A stretch of 18,519 nucleotides of DNA from Acidobacteriota bacterium (GTDB lineage: Bacteria; Acidobacteriota; Blastocatellia; Pyrinomonadales; Pyrinomonadaceae), in NCBI GenBank assembly GCA_024640445.1, contig JAHEEZ010000050.1, positions 1 through 18,519 of the forward strand. The letters are read 5' to 3'. The notes below the pieces were generated by a model. It was given only the letters and a program-made list of their open reading frames with translations, was not told the DNA's origin and ran no database searches. The translations under genes were made by a program, and so were the position numbers. Position 1 is the stretch's first letter. The number at the start of each line of letters is the position of its first letter. Positions 1 through 8,557 of the stretch are shown piece by piece.

Positions 1-1
1 T

Positions 2-469
2 AGAAAGACCGCGTACTTGTTCAGCGCCTGTTGTGAGATCGGGGCTATCCTTGCCGGCGCGCCGGACGATCAGCGGATCGCATTGAGGGAATATGGGATG
101 AACCTCGGCACTGCTTTCCAGCTTGCCGACGATGTCCTTGATTTTACCGCCGACAAGGAAGTACTTGGAAAAGCGTCCGGTGCTGACCTCCTCGAAGGCA
201 AGCTGACGCTGCCGCTGATACTCCTTGTCGCTCAGGATCCTTCGGTCAAACCACTGCTAGAGGAAATCATGCGCGAAGGCGCTTACGGGACCGGCGTCAG
301 AGAAGAACTTCTTGGAAGGCTCAGGGACGCGAGAACCCTTGAAAAGACAAGGAATACGGCTTTGGATTTTGCCGCCCGGGCCGGAAAAAATCTTGAATTG
401 TTGCCGGAAACGAGGTATGGTGTTGCCTTGGGCGACATCCCCGCTTTGATGATAGATCGCCGAAGTTAA
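2..469 (+). CDS. Trans-polyprenyl diphosphate synthase, C-terminal part (5' end outside window)
   Basis: The reading frame is open from the first bases (R-K-T-A-Y-L-F-S-A) to the TAA at 467-469, so about 155 C-terminal residues are present and the start lies upstream of the window. The fragment carries the KTAxLF segment, the second aspartate-rich motif in GTAFQLADDVLDF, and the following GKASGADLLEGKLTLPLI, which are hallmarks of all-trans isoprenyl diphosphate synthases; the DDVLD aspartates bind the magnesium of the isopentenyl diphosphate substrate. Family members make C30-C50 chains for quinone side chains; chain length cannot be read here because the residues before the first aspartate motif are missing. 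It is cytosolic by family. The next gene follows after 35 nt on the same strand, so co-transcription is likely. An internal TTG at 17 is not a plausible start because the conserved KTA segment precedes it. Confidence 0.93.
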   Translation, partial: RKTAYLFSACCEIGAILAGAPDDQRIALREYGMNLGTAFQLADDVLDFTADKEVLGKASGADLLEGKLTLPLILLVAQDPSVKPLLEEIMREGAYGTGVREELLGRLRDARTLEKTRNTALDFAARAGKNLELLPETRYGVALGDIPALMIDRRS

Positions 470-504
470 CCAGATCCCTGCATTTTCCGCTTGAATTCTC
501 CGTT

Positions 505-1173
505 ATGTCCGAATCGATGTTAGATGAAAACCTGATTGCGACTCTTGAAAAGAGCCTGCGGCAGACGAGAAACGCCCAGCAGAGACTCTTGGTTCGACTG
601 CGCGAGGTGGAATCCGAATCGGATCGCCTGCGGCAGGAGATCGAGGCGCTGGAGAACAGCGCCGAGCAGACCGAAGCGGCGATATACAGCCTTCTGGCAA
701 CGATTCGATCGGGCAATCAGCCGAGGCACCATCTTCAGAACCTGCGGATCGACGACGACTACGACATACCCTCGGATCTGAGAAGACTTCATTCTTCGTC
801 GCGTAACGATGGAACGGGAAGCGGAACGATGGGCCGGGAGGACTACCAAAAACCGCCCGCGACTTACCGTCCGGAAAGGGACTATTCCGGCGGCGGCCGA
901 AGCTTGCCTTCGATCAGTCAAAAGATCGAGCCGATAAGCCAGCGGTTCTCCGACCGAACGATCACCCAGGCGTGCACGCTTTTGCTTCGTGAATCAGGAC
1001 AGGCTCTGCACGTGAACGAGCTCTATAATTTCCTTGTCGCCGGCGGCTTCGAATTCAAAGGCAACAACCCTACGATCTCGATCGCGGTATCACTTAACCG
1101 CAACAGGCGATTCAGAAAAGTAGCGCCGGGAACGTTTGATCTCGTAATGCGCGACGCTTCTCAGGCATCTTAG
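505..1173 (+). CDS. Coiled-coil protein with C-terminal HARE-HTH winged-helix domain
   Basis: 222 residues. Residues about 7-66 form a charged heptad-type helix (many Leu, Glu, Arg) that should be a coiled coil. Residues 70-148 are a low-complexity polar linker rich in Ser, Arg, Gly and Pro. Residues 150-214 resemble the HARE-HTH domain (HB1/ASXL/restriction endonuclease helix-turn-helix): TITQACTLLLRESGQALHV, NELYNFLVAGGFEF, then NPTISIAVSLNRNRRFRKV and the closing APGTFDLV wing. This domain is known from the RNA polymerase delta subunit, restriction systems and eukaryotic ASXL proteins, where it is thought to bind DNA or chromatin. A role as a dimeric DNA-associated regulator is inference. 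No Shine-Dalgarno sequence is visible before the ATG, but upstream in-frame alternatives are absent before the preceding gene. It could be co-transcribed with the polyprenyl synthase 35 nt upstream. Confidence 0.85.
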   Translation: MSESMLDENLIATLEKSLRQTRNAQQRLLVRLREVESESDRLRQEIEALENSAEQTEAAIYSLLATIRSGNQPRHHLQNLRIDDDYDIPSDLRRLHSSSRNDGTGSGTMGREDYQKPPATYRPERDYSGGGRSLPSISQKIEPISQRFSDRTITQACTLLLRESGQALHVNELYNFLVAGGFEFKGNNPTISIAVSLNRNRRFRKVAPGTFDLVMRDASQAS

Positions 1174-1200
1174 CGAAGCGATAACTCAAATTGGTTACAG

Positions 1201-1226
1201 TTGGCCCGGCACAGTTGCCGGGCCAA
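1201..1226 (+). terminator. Perfect GC-rich hairpin after the HARE-HTH gene
   Basis: The arm ttggcccggca (1201-1211) pairs perfectly with tgccgggccaa (1216-1226) around the loop cagt, 27 nt after the preceding stop codon. The bases after it are cccgtttgg, so the T-run is poor. It may be a weak or Rho-assisted terminator or an mRNA 3' stabiliser; it separates the HARE-HTH gene from the secreted protein gene. Confidence 0.5.
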
Positions 1227-1297
1227 CCCGTTTGGAGTCTCATCAAACCTGGGCATTTCAGGCGCCGGAACGCACGGCAAGAGTGGGGATCGGTATT

Positions 1298-3370
1298 ATG
1301 AACAAGTTACGCCCGACAACGGCAGTTCTTGCATCCGCGTTGTTGTTTTTTGCCTTCTTTGCGCTAACGGTGCCTGCGCAGAAGGTCCGTCTGCGTTCGC
1401 AAGTCGCGGAACCCTGTACGAGTCCTTCGGGCGTGGTTCCCAGGTGGAAATACTCTGATCTCTACGGGGACGGCAACATCGCCGTCCAGGGGAGCTACAG
1501 CTGCCGGGGAGCGTTCATTTACGATATCTCGAATCCGGATTCGCCGCAGTTCACGGCTCATTACAACCCGGGAAACAACCAACAGTTCCTGGAAGCGATC
1601 GTGATCGGCAACCGTGCTTACTTCGGCAGCGGCAACGGCGGCGGTGTTCATATTGTAGATCTGACCAACCCATCCCAGCCTTCGCTATTGGGAACGGTTG
1701 ATGCCGGACACGGCAACGGCTTCAACTCCATTCACGAGATGGTCGTGTTCGGAGACTATCTGATCGAAAACTTCAACGGCTTTTCCAACAAGCTTCTAAA
1801 GGTCATTAACATCAGTGATCCCGCGAACCCAGTATGGGTACGTGATATAAATCCGACAGAGGTCACGTGGGTTCACGCGATGCACATACGCGGAAACCGG
1901 CTTTTCACATCGGGCTGGGGCAATTCGTCAAATCGCGGACGAACGGAGATCTATAACATTGCCAACATCGGGACGCAGGCGCCGTCATTTCTTGGATACA
2001 TCGACGACCCGAACGGGGTCACGACCGGGAACAACATGCATAGCTCGTGGACCAGCGAGGACGGTAACTACCTCTACAGCTGCCGGGAGACGAGCGACGG
2101 GACGGGAGACGTAAGGGTTTACGACATTTCAAATCCCGCGATCCCTTTGATCGTGAACGACATTAAAATGCAGGACCTCGGCCTGAACGCGATCACGCCG
2201 CACAATCCCGTCGTAAAAGGAAATCTTCTGTTTGTTTCCTGGTATCAGGCGGGTTTGCAGGTGTTCGATATCTCGATCCCTTCCGAACCGAAGCGCCTTG
2301 GCCAGTTCGACTCGTTCCCCGACACTTTCGCGCAGGATCCTGCAGAAAAAGCGCTGATCGACGAATCATTCGACATCGTCTGCGGAAACGAGGATCTGCA
2401 GAACCTTCTTCCTACAACCTATGATGGGAACTGGGCGGTCTACCCATTCCTCGGCAACGACAAGGTGCTGGTGGGAGATTTGAGCACTGGTCTTTACATC
2501 CTCGATGTCACGGCAATCAGCGATCCCCTCAAAAACCGCGTTTCGGACTTTGACGGGGACGGTAAGACCGATTTCGCGGTGTACTCCCCGGCCTCCGGAC
2601 TCTGGAGCATTGAGAACAGTTCGAACGGCTCGCATTCGGAGGTCTATTTCGGAACACAAAATGACAGGCTGGTCGCGTCGGACTACGACGGAGACGGCAA
2701 GACCGACATCGCAGTCTGGAGGCCTTCCGATGGAATGTGGTACATCATAAGGAGTTCTGACGGTACCTATGATTTCAGGCAGTTCGGCCTTGCAGCCGAC
2801 ATACCCGCGGCGGCCGATTACGATCTCGACGGAAAGGCGGACGTAGCAGTGTTCAGGCCCTCGAACGGAGTCTGGTACATATGGCAAAGTACGCTCGGTT
2901 TCCGGTTTATCCAGTGGGGATCATCAGGCGACGTCCCGGTAACCGGTGATTTTGAGGGTGACGGCAAGGCGGATATCGCGGTCTTCAGACCCTCGGACGG
3001 AGTATGGTACGTCTATCCGAGTTCTTCTGGAATTCCGATGTATGCTCAGTTTGGTGCCCCAGGCGACAAACCGCTGGCGGGAGATTTTGACGGTGACGGC
3101 CGGTCTGATTTCGCCGTGTACAGGCCTTCGCAGGGAACGTGGTATGTCCTGCGTTCGTCGAACGGTTCGTTCTTTGGCTATGAGTTCGGTATGGCCGCCA
3201 CTGATGTCCCGATCCCGGCGGATTTCGACGGGGACGGCATGACGGATATTTCGGTGTTCCGGCCTTCGGATAATAACTGGTACAGAATAAACAGCTCTGA
3301 TCTCTCTTTTTCTGTCCGGAATTATGGAACCGCCGGGGATCTTCCTGCGGCGATCTCGGTCCAGCCGTGA
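1298..3370 (+). CDS. Secreted LVIVD beta-propeller protein with six VCBS/FG-GAP repeats
   Basis: 690 residues from the ATG at 1298. I chose this start over an upstream in-frame TTG at 1232 because it begins a clean signal peptide (MNKLRPTTAVLASALLFF..., cleavage expected near VPA-Q) and has a gagtgggg Shine-Dalgarno-like stretch 9 nt upstream. Mature residues about 40-430 contain seven LVIVD-type strand motifs (FIYDISNPDSPQ, HIVDLTNPSQPS, KVINISDPANPV, EIYNIANIGTQAP, RVYDISNPAIPL, QVFDISIPSEPK, YILDVTAISDPL), one per blade of a predicted seven-bladed propeller. Six repeats of about 45 residues follow to the end, each opening with a DxDGDGKxD calcium-type loop and an AVFRPSxGxWY core. Such proteins are exported and surface- or periplasm-located by family; the ligand is unknown. 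No sorting signal or C-terminal anchor is visible. The gene stands alone between a hairpin and a strong terminator. Confidence 0.92.
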   Translation: MNKLRPTTAVLASALLFFAFFALTVPAQKVRLRSQVAEPCTSPSGVVPRWKYSDLYGDGNIAVQGSYSCRGAFIYDISNPDSPQFTAHYNPGNNQQFLEAIVIGNRAYFGSGNGGGVHIVDLTNPSQPSLLGTVDAGHGNGFNSIHEMVVFGDYLIENFNGFSNKLLKVINISDPANPVWVRDINPTEVTWVHAMHIRGNRLFTSGWGNSSNRGRTEIYNIANIGTQAPSFLGYIDDPNGVTTGNNMHSSWTSEDGNYLYSCRETSDGTGDVRVYDISNPAIPLIVNDIKMQDLGLNAITPHNPVVKGNLLFVSWYQAGLQVFDISIPSEPKRLGQFDSFPDTFAQDPAEKALIDESFDIVCGNEDLQNLLPTTYDGNWAVYPFLGNDKVLVGDLSTGLYILDVTAISDPLKNRVSDFDGDGKTDFAVYSPASGLWSIENSSNGSHSEVYFGTQNDRLVASDYDGDGKTDIAVWRPSDGMWYIIRSSDGTYDFRQFGLAADIPAAADYDLDGKADVAVFRPSNGVWYIWQSTLGFRFIQWGSSGDVPVTGDFEGDGKADIAVFRPSDGVWYVYPSSSGIPMYAQFGAPGDKPLAGDFDGDGRSDFAVYRPSQGTWYVLRSSNGSFFGYEFGMAATDVPIPADFDGDGMTDISVFRPSDNNWYRINSSDLSFSVRNYGTAGDLPAAISVQP

Positions 3371-3396
3371 CCAGATTGGTTGCCGACACTCTGTGA

Positions 3397-3438
3397 GGCT
3401 CTTTGTCAGGCTAAGCCGCTTGACAAAGAGCCTTTTTT
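3397..3438 (+). terminator. Strong intrinsic terminator
   Basis: The 12-nt arm ggctctttgtca (3397-3408) pairs perfectly with tgacaaagagcc (3421-3432), followed at once by six T. The 12-nt loop can form a further short ggc/gcc stem. It begins 27 nt after the stop of the LVIVD/VCBS gene and ends 18 nt before the next start codon, so it insulates the FHA-PrsW gene. Confidence 0.9.
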
Positions 3439-3456
3439 GCGCAGATATTGGCGCGT

Positions 3457-5115
3457 ATGAAACTTCGATTGATGATCCTCAGCGGAAGCCTCGAAGGGGG
3501 CGAATATGACCTGGAATCAGGTCATCTCCTGATCGGCAGAAGCCAGAACTGCAGCGTGCGATTCGATCCGTACGCAGAGAAGATCGTTTCTTCCCAGCAC
3601 GCGTTCATCTATTCAGGCGACGACGGCTTCTATGTGCGTGACAATGGAAGCACGAACGGGACCTATCTGAACGGCCAGCCAATCACGAAAGCGAGATTAA
3701 GTGATGGCGACGTTATCGTTTTTGGAAGGAACGGTATTCAGGCGAGGGTGGAGATCGATAGCGATGCCGACTCGGTCAAAACGGCGATCAGATTTCCCGC
3801 CTCTTCCGGAAGCACTCCTCCGGTGACTGAACCGGGTCCGACGGTGGAAGCATACGAAGCCGCACGATTAGAGATGGCAAACCGCCAGCCGGCACCGAGT
3901 CTGAATCAGACGATGTCCGGTGTTGGCCTCAGCGCCCAGGAGATCGTGCTGCCTCCCCCGCAAACCGCGAAATATATTGCCGTTGCGATAATGACCGGTC
4001 TCATAGTGCTCGCATTCTTCCCGGTCTTTCTCCTGATCGTTCTGGGTCTCGGGCCGGTCGCGACTTTGATCGCAACCGTGGCCGCGTTTCTGCCGGTGGT
4101 TTTTTACCTTGCTCCAATGATCTGGCTGGACCGGTACGATCCGGAGCCCTTTTGGCTTCTGCTCCTTTGCTTTTCCTGGGGAGGCGTCGTGGCCGTGTTT
4201 GCGTCGGCGATAGTCAACGATGTATTCACGATGGTTGCCACGGTCCAGAGCCAGAATGCGATACTCGGGGAACTGGCAGGAGCTGTGATCTCAGCGCCTT
4301 TCATAGAGGAAACAATGAAAGGTGTTGGCCTCTTCGCGATGCTGCTCTTCTTCCGCCGCCATTTTGACGACGTGCTGGACGGGATCGTGTTCGCAGGCGT
4401 TATCGCTCTCGGATTCGCCGCGGTAGAGAACATCCTCTACTACGGCAGGGAATTTCTTACGGGTGGTGTGGCCGGTTTGGGATTCGTCTTCATCCTTCGA
4501 GGAATCTTGTCGCCGTTTGCCCACGTTTCGTTCACAGCAATGACCGGGATCGGTTGTGGAATTTCAAGGGCATCGCATAACTGGATCGTGCGGATCGTGA
4601 TGCCCGTTTTCGGACTCATCGCGGCGATGTCCCTGCATGCCATGTGGAATGGAATGAGTCTCGTGATCCTCTTGATACTCGACCTAACGGGCACAATGGG
4701 TTACTGCGGCGAAGTCGGGCTCGGGGGCGAGAACGTCGGCACTTGCGCCTTCCTGATCGGCTATACAGTACTCGAAATCCCTGTTTTCCTTATCTTCGTT
4801 GGCTTCAGCCTCTATATGATGAGGAGACAGAGCAAGACCCTGCGCGAGATGCTGGCGATCGATGTCGCCCGAGGATTGATACCGCAGGAGCATCTGGATA
4901 TTGCCACGTCGATGTTCCGCAGCATTTTCTGGAATCTTGGAGGCATCACAAAGGGCAAATATCTGAACCGCCGCAGGTATCTAAGGGCGATCGGTGGTCT
5001 CGGCCTCTCGTACTGGCATATCCAAAAAGCCACCGCGGCTGAAGGCCATACAGGCAGTTTCCAGCAAAATCCCTACCTTAGGGCGGAAGTGGAGAAGTAC
5101 GGGAAGCTCGTGTGA
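3457..5115 (+). CDS. FHA domain fused to PrsW-type intramembrane metalloprotease
   Basis: 552 residues from the ATG at 3457; a TTG nine bases earlier is the only in-frame alternative. Residues 1-100 are a forkhead-associated domain: GRS at 27-29, SSQH at 45-48 and DNGSTNGTYLNG at 62-73 are the phosphothreonine-binding signature. A Pro/Glu-rich linker leads to a membrane portion (about 172-455) with roughly eight hydrophobic segments. This holds the PrsW/CPBP-like catalytic pattern: FIEETMKG (E284, E285, K288), FAAVENILYY (E324, N325), FAHVSF (H356) and SLHAMWNG (H394, W397). PrsW cleaves the anti-sigma factor RsiW in Bacillus; family members are metal-dependent intramembrane proteases. The tail (456-552) is basic and cytosolic, without a domain I recognise. 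Fusion to FHA suggests that Ser/Thr phosphorylation of a partner controls or recruits the protease (inference). No Shine-Dalgarno is seen; the preceding terminator implies its own promoter within a few tens of bases, possibly giving a very short leader. Confidence 0.92.
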   Translation: MKLRLMILSGSLEGGEYDLESGHLLIGRSQNCSVRFDPYAEKIVSSQHAFIYSGDDGFYVRDNGSTNGTYLNGQPITKARLSDGDVIVFGRNGIQARVEIDSDADSVKTAIRFPASSGSTPPVTEPGPTVEAYEAARLEMANRQPAPSLNQTMSGVGLSAQEIVLPPPQTAKYIAVAIMTGLIVLAFFPVFLLIVLGLGPVATLIATVAAFLPVVFYLAPMIWLDRYDPEPFWLLLLCFSWGGVVAVFASAIVNDVFTMVATVQSQNAILGELAGAVISAPFIEETMKGVGLFAMLLFFRRHFDDVLDGIVFAGVIALGFAAVENILYYGREFLTGGVAGLGFVFILRGILSPFAHVSFTAMTGIGCGISRASHNWIVRIVMPVFGLIAAMSLHAMWNGMSLVILLILDLTGTMGYCGEVGLGGENVGTCAFLIGYTVLEIPVFLIFVGFSLYMMRRQSKTLREMLAIDVARGLIPQEHLDIATSMFRSIFWNLGGITKGKYLNRRRYLRAIGGLGLSYWHIQKATAAEGHTGSFQQNPYLRAEVEKYGKLV

Positions 5116-5191
5116 GGAGACGGGAGGGATCGTAGGGGCAGGACCTGTGCCTGCCAAATGCTCTGTTAGGCGCGGAAGATGTTAATCGAAT

Positions 5192-5227
5192 CTGTCGGGT
5201 CTGTCGGGTCTGTCGAGGCTGTCGAGC
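5192..5227. repeat. Four tandem 9-nt units (ctgtcgRRN)
   Basis: Four adjacent nonamers: ctgtcgggt, ctgtcgggt, ctgtcgagg, ctgtcgagc. They lie inside the repeat-filled gap between the FHA-PrsW gene and proS. The unit length differs from the 7-nt arrays elsewhere in the window. Confidence 0.9.
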
Positions 5228-5404
5228 CTTTCAAGTGACTTCACTATGACTATGACCGAATCACGATCACGCCACCGGCCCGAATTGCAGTCCGCGATGC
5301 AGAATGTTGAAACTAGCTCGGCGTCTTTCTATGAAGACGCTTCTGACGGGTTTCAATGGACAGGATGAAGAACAGACGACAAACTAAAGTGTGTCGTACG
5401 ATAC

Positions 5405-6919
<1,515 letters not shown>

Positions 6920-6972
6920 AAATCCTTTGCCTCCAGAGGGTTTTGCGGCCCGACCTGGAAAAATGTAAATGA

Positions 6973-6988
6973 TAAGCGATAACGCTTA
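6973..6988. promoter_or_regulatory. Palindrome in the proS / proline dehydrogenase divergent region
   Basis: taagcg (6973-6978) and cgctta (6983-6988) form a perfect 6-nt inverted repeat around ataa. It lies in the 146-nt divergent intergenic region, 53 nt from the proS start and 77 nt from the proline dehydrogenase start, a position suited to an operator. No regulator gene is nearby and no consensus is known to me, so this is a candidate only. Confidence 0.35.
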
Positions 6989-7050
6989 CTCAGACAATCA
7001 CGCCCGGGATGCTCGACCTGTGCGCGCGGTCCTCGATTCGCCGATTCCTG

Positions 7051-7059
7051 TGGTAAATT
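7051..7059 (+). promoter_or_regulatory. Extended -10 element just before the proline dehydrogenase start
   Basis: tggtaaatt matches an extended -10 box (TG, one base, then TAAATT) and ends 6 nt before the ATG at 7066. If used, transcription would begin at or within a base or two of the ATG, giving a leaderless mRNA; this agrees with the absence of a Shine-Dalgarno sequence before that start. No -35 box is obvious. Confidence 0.35.
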
Positions 7060-7065
7060 ATTCGC

Positions 7066-8241
7066 ATGAGTGAATTTAGGCTGAATTTTCAAGATACGGA
7101 AACGGCTTTCAGGGACAAGTCAGACGCCGAGCTGAGGGAGAAGTACAGGCTTTTCAGGATGATGAACTCTCCGATCCTGAACGGTATTGGTACCCGCAGC
7201 GCGACGTTCGCACTTTCGATCGGACTTCCAGTGGAATGGTTGATCAAGAGCACGGTGTTCGAGCAGTTTTGCGGCGGCGAGACGATCAAGGAATGCCAGG
7301 CGACGATCGACCGACTTGGGAATTCAGGCATCGGAGCCATCCTCGACTATTCCGTCGAAGGCAAATTCAGCGAGGCGGATTTCGAGTACGGGAAAGATGA
7401 GGTGATCCGCAACCTTGAAAGGGCCAAGAATGATGACGACATCCCGTTTGCCGTGTTCAAAATGACGGGGATCGCACCGTTGGGGACTTTGGAGAAGATC
7501 TCGAGCGGCGCCGACCTGAAGGAATCGAACAAGATCAAATGGGAGAACGCGAACAGACGCGTGCGGGAGATCTGCGAGTACGCGCACAAGATCGGCCAGC
7601 CGGTGTTCATCGATGCCGAAGAATCGTGGATCCAGAACGCGATCGACCAGATGGCAATGGAAATGATCGCGGAGTTCAATATCGAAAAGCCGATCGTGTA
7701 CACGACCACGCAGATGTACCGACACGACCGTTTGCAGTACATAAAGGACGAGCACGAAAAGGCGGTCGAGAACGGATACTTCTTTGCGGTAAAGCTTGTT
7801 CGCGGCGCGTATATGGAGAAGGAACGCGAACGCGCGGAAGAGATGGGCTATCCATCGCCGATCCACCCGGACAAGGCCGCGACAGATGCAGCGTATGACG
7901 ATGCTGTAGCGTATTGCCTCGAGCACATTGACGAGATATCTTTCGTCAATGGAACCCACAACGAGGAAAGTACTCAGAAGATGGCTCAGATAATGGAAGA
8001 AAAGGGACTGTCACACGACCATCCGCATTGCTACTACTCCCAGCTTTACGGCATGAGCGACAATCTTTCCTACATACTCGCCGACAACGGCTACAACGTC
8101 TCGAAATACGTGCCCTACGGACCCGTGAAGGACGCGGTTCCGTATTTGATCCGGCGCGCGCGCGAGAACACTTCGGTAACCGGCCAGGTTAGCCGCGAAC
8201 TGGATCTGATCAGCCGGGAGATGGAACGAAGGAACATTTGA
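7066..8241 (+). CDS. Proline dehydrogenase (monofunctional PRODH, FAD-dependent)
   Basis: 391 residues. Oxidises L-proline to 1-pyrroline-5-carboxylate, passing electrons through FAD to the quinone pool; the first step of proline degradation. The PRODH TIM barrel is recognisable from FIDAEES (181-187), the FAD/substrate strand VYTTTQMYRHDR (211-222), KLVRGAYMEKER (243-254), the SQLYGMSDNLSY segment (325-336) and YVPYGPVKDAVPYLIRRARENTS (348-370). R363-R364 correspond to the paired arginines that bind the proline carboxylate in PutA. There is no P5C dehydrogenase domain, so this is the single-function enzyme common in eukaryotes and many bacteria; the partner P5C dehydrogenase is not in the window. 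An extended -10 box ends 6 nt before the ATG. Divergent from proS, it may respond to proline supply (inference). Confidence 0.95.
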   Translation: MSEFRLNFQDTETAFRDKSDAELREKYRLFRMMNSPILNGIGTRSATFALSIGLPVEWLIKSTVFEQFCGGETIKECQATIDRLGNSGIGAILDYSVEGKFSEADFEYGKDEVIRNLERAKNDDDIPFAVFKMTGIAPLGTLEKISSGADLKESNKIKWENANRRVREICEYAHKIGQPVFIDAEESWIQNAIDQMAMEMIAEFNIEKPIVYTTTQMYRHDRLQYIKDEHEKAVENGYFFAVKLVRGAYMEKERERAEEMGYPSPIHPDKAATDAAYDDAVAYCLEHIDEISFVNGTHNEESTQKMAQIMEEKGLSHDHPHCYYSQLYGMSDNLSYILADNGYNVSKYVPYGPVKDAVPYLIRRARENTSVTGQVSRELDLISREMERRNI

Positions 8242-8258
8242 ACATTGACCAATGAACC

Positions 8259-8402
8259 ATGTTTTGTCCTACCTGCGGAAAAGCTGACCAGCAAGAAAAC
8301 ACGTATTGTCGCCAATGCGGTGATTTCCTTCCCGAGATGAACCCAAGCGGGAGGAGGCGGAAGACCCCGTCAGGGAGCGTGCAGACATTCTATGAAAAGT
8401 GA
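8259..8402 (+). CDS. 47-residue zinc-ribbon microprotein, probably a truncated head domain
   Basis: The frame reads MFCPTCGKADQQENTYCRQC then GDFLPEM and a short basic tail, ending at TGA 8400-8402. The two CxxC pairs (C3/C6 and C17/C20) and the FCPxCG...YCxxCG wording are the classic zinc-ribbon module. In related bacteria this module usually heads a longer membrane or regulatory protein. Here the reading frame runs instead into repeat sequence: codons over 8367-8382 (ccgtcagggagcgtgc) recur exactly at 8482-8497, and the stop codon lies in a heptamer repeat. This argues that the tail is repeat-derived and the original gene was cut short. It starts 17 nt after the proline dehydrogenase stop and could be read through from it. 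A real free-standing microprotein is the alternative. Confidence 0.6.
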   Translation: MFCPTCGKADQQENTYCRQCGDFLPEMNPSGRRRKTPSGSVQTFYEK

Positions 8403-8497
8403 ATCGTGAATGGTGGGAAGGACGGCGGGCATCCTTGCCCGCCTTTTTGTTAATCGTGAAAGGTATAAGGCAGAAACGCGACCGTCAGGGAGCGTGC
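8367..8497. repeat. 16-nt direct repeats with intervening heptamers and hairpin
   Basis: ccgtcagggagcgtgc occurs at 8367-8382 and again at 8482-8497. Between the copies lie heptamers of the GTNAATC type (gtgaatc 8399-8405, gtgaatg 8406-8412, gttaatc 8449-8455, gtgaaag 8456-8462) placed on both sides of a GC-rich hairpin (8420-8443). The first copy is inside the zinc-ribbon reading frame. The remainder to 8557 holds no gene that I can support. Confidence 0.75.
8424..8448 (+). terminator. Intrinsic terminator made from a dispersed GC hairpin
   Basis: ggcgggca (8424-8431) pairs perfectly with tgcccgcc (8436-8443) around tcct and is followed by five T (8444-8448). It would end transcription of the proline dehydrogenase / zinc-ribbon unit. 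The complement of 8420-8443 matches about 19 of 24 positions of the hairpin block at 18452-18475, so the terminator belongs to the dispersed hairpin family. Confidence 0.75.
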
Positions 8498-8557
8498 CGA
8501 TCGGTAAGGACCAAACCACCAATTCTGGCAAAGCCGCCGGCCCGTTTTCAACCGGAT

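Noticed and set aside
2366..2887. 173-residue minus-strand open frame opposite the VCBS repeats
   Set aside because: Its apparent repeats are only the complement of the VCBS repeat DNA.
5321..5340. Hairpin gcgtctt/aagacgc as proS terminator
   Set aside because: Seven-bp stem with no T-run on the minus strand and more than 100 nt from the proS stop; too weak to claim.
7324..7959. 211-residue minus-strand open frame
   Set aside because: Fully antisense to the proline dehydrogenase and rich in Arg/His/Leu, the usual look of an antisense shadow.
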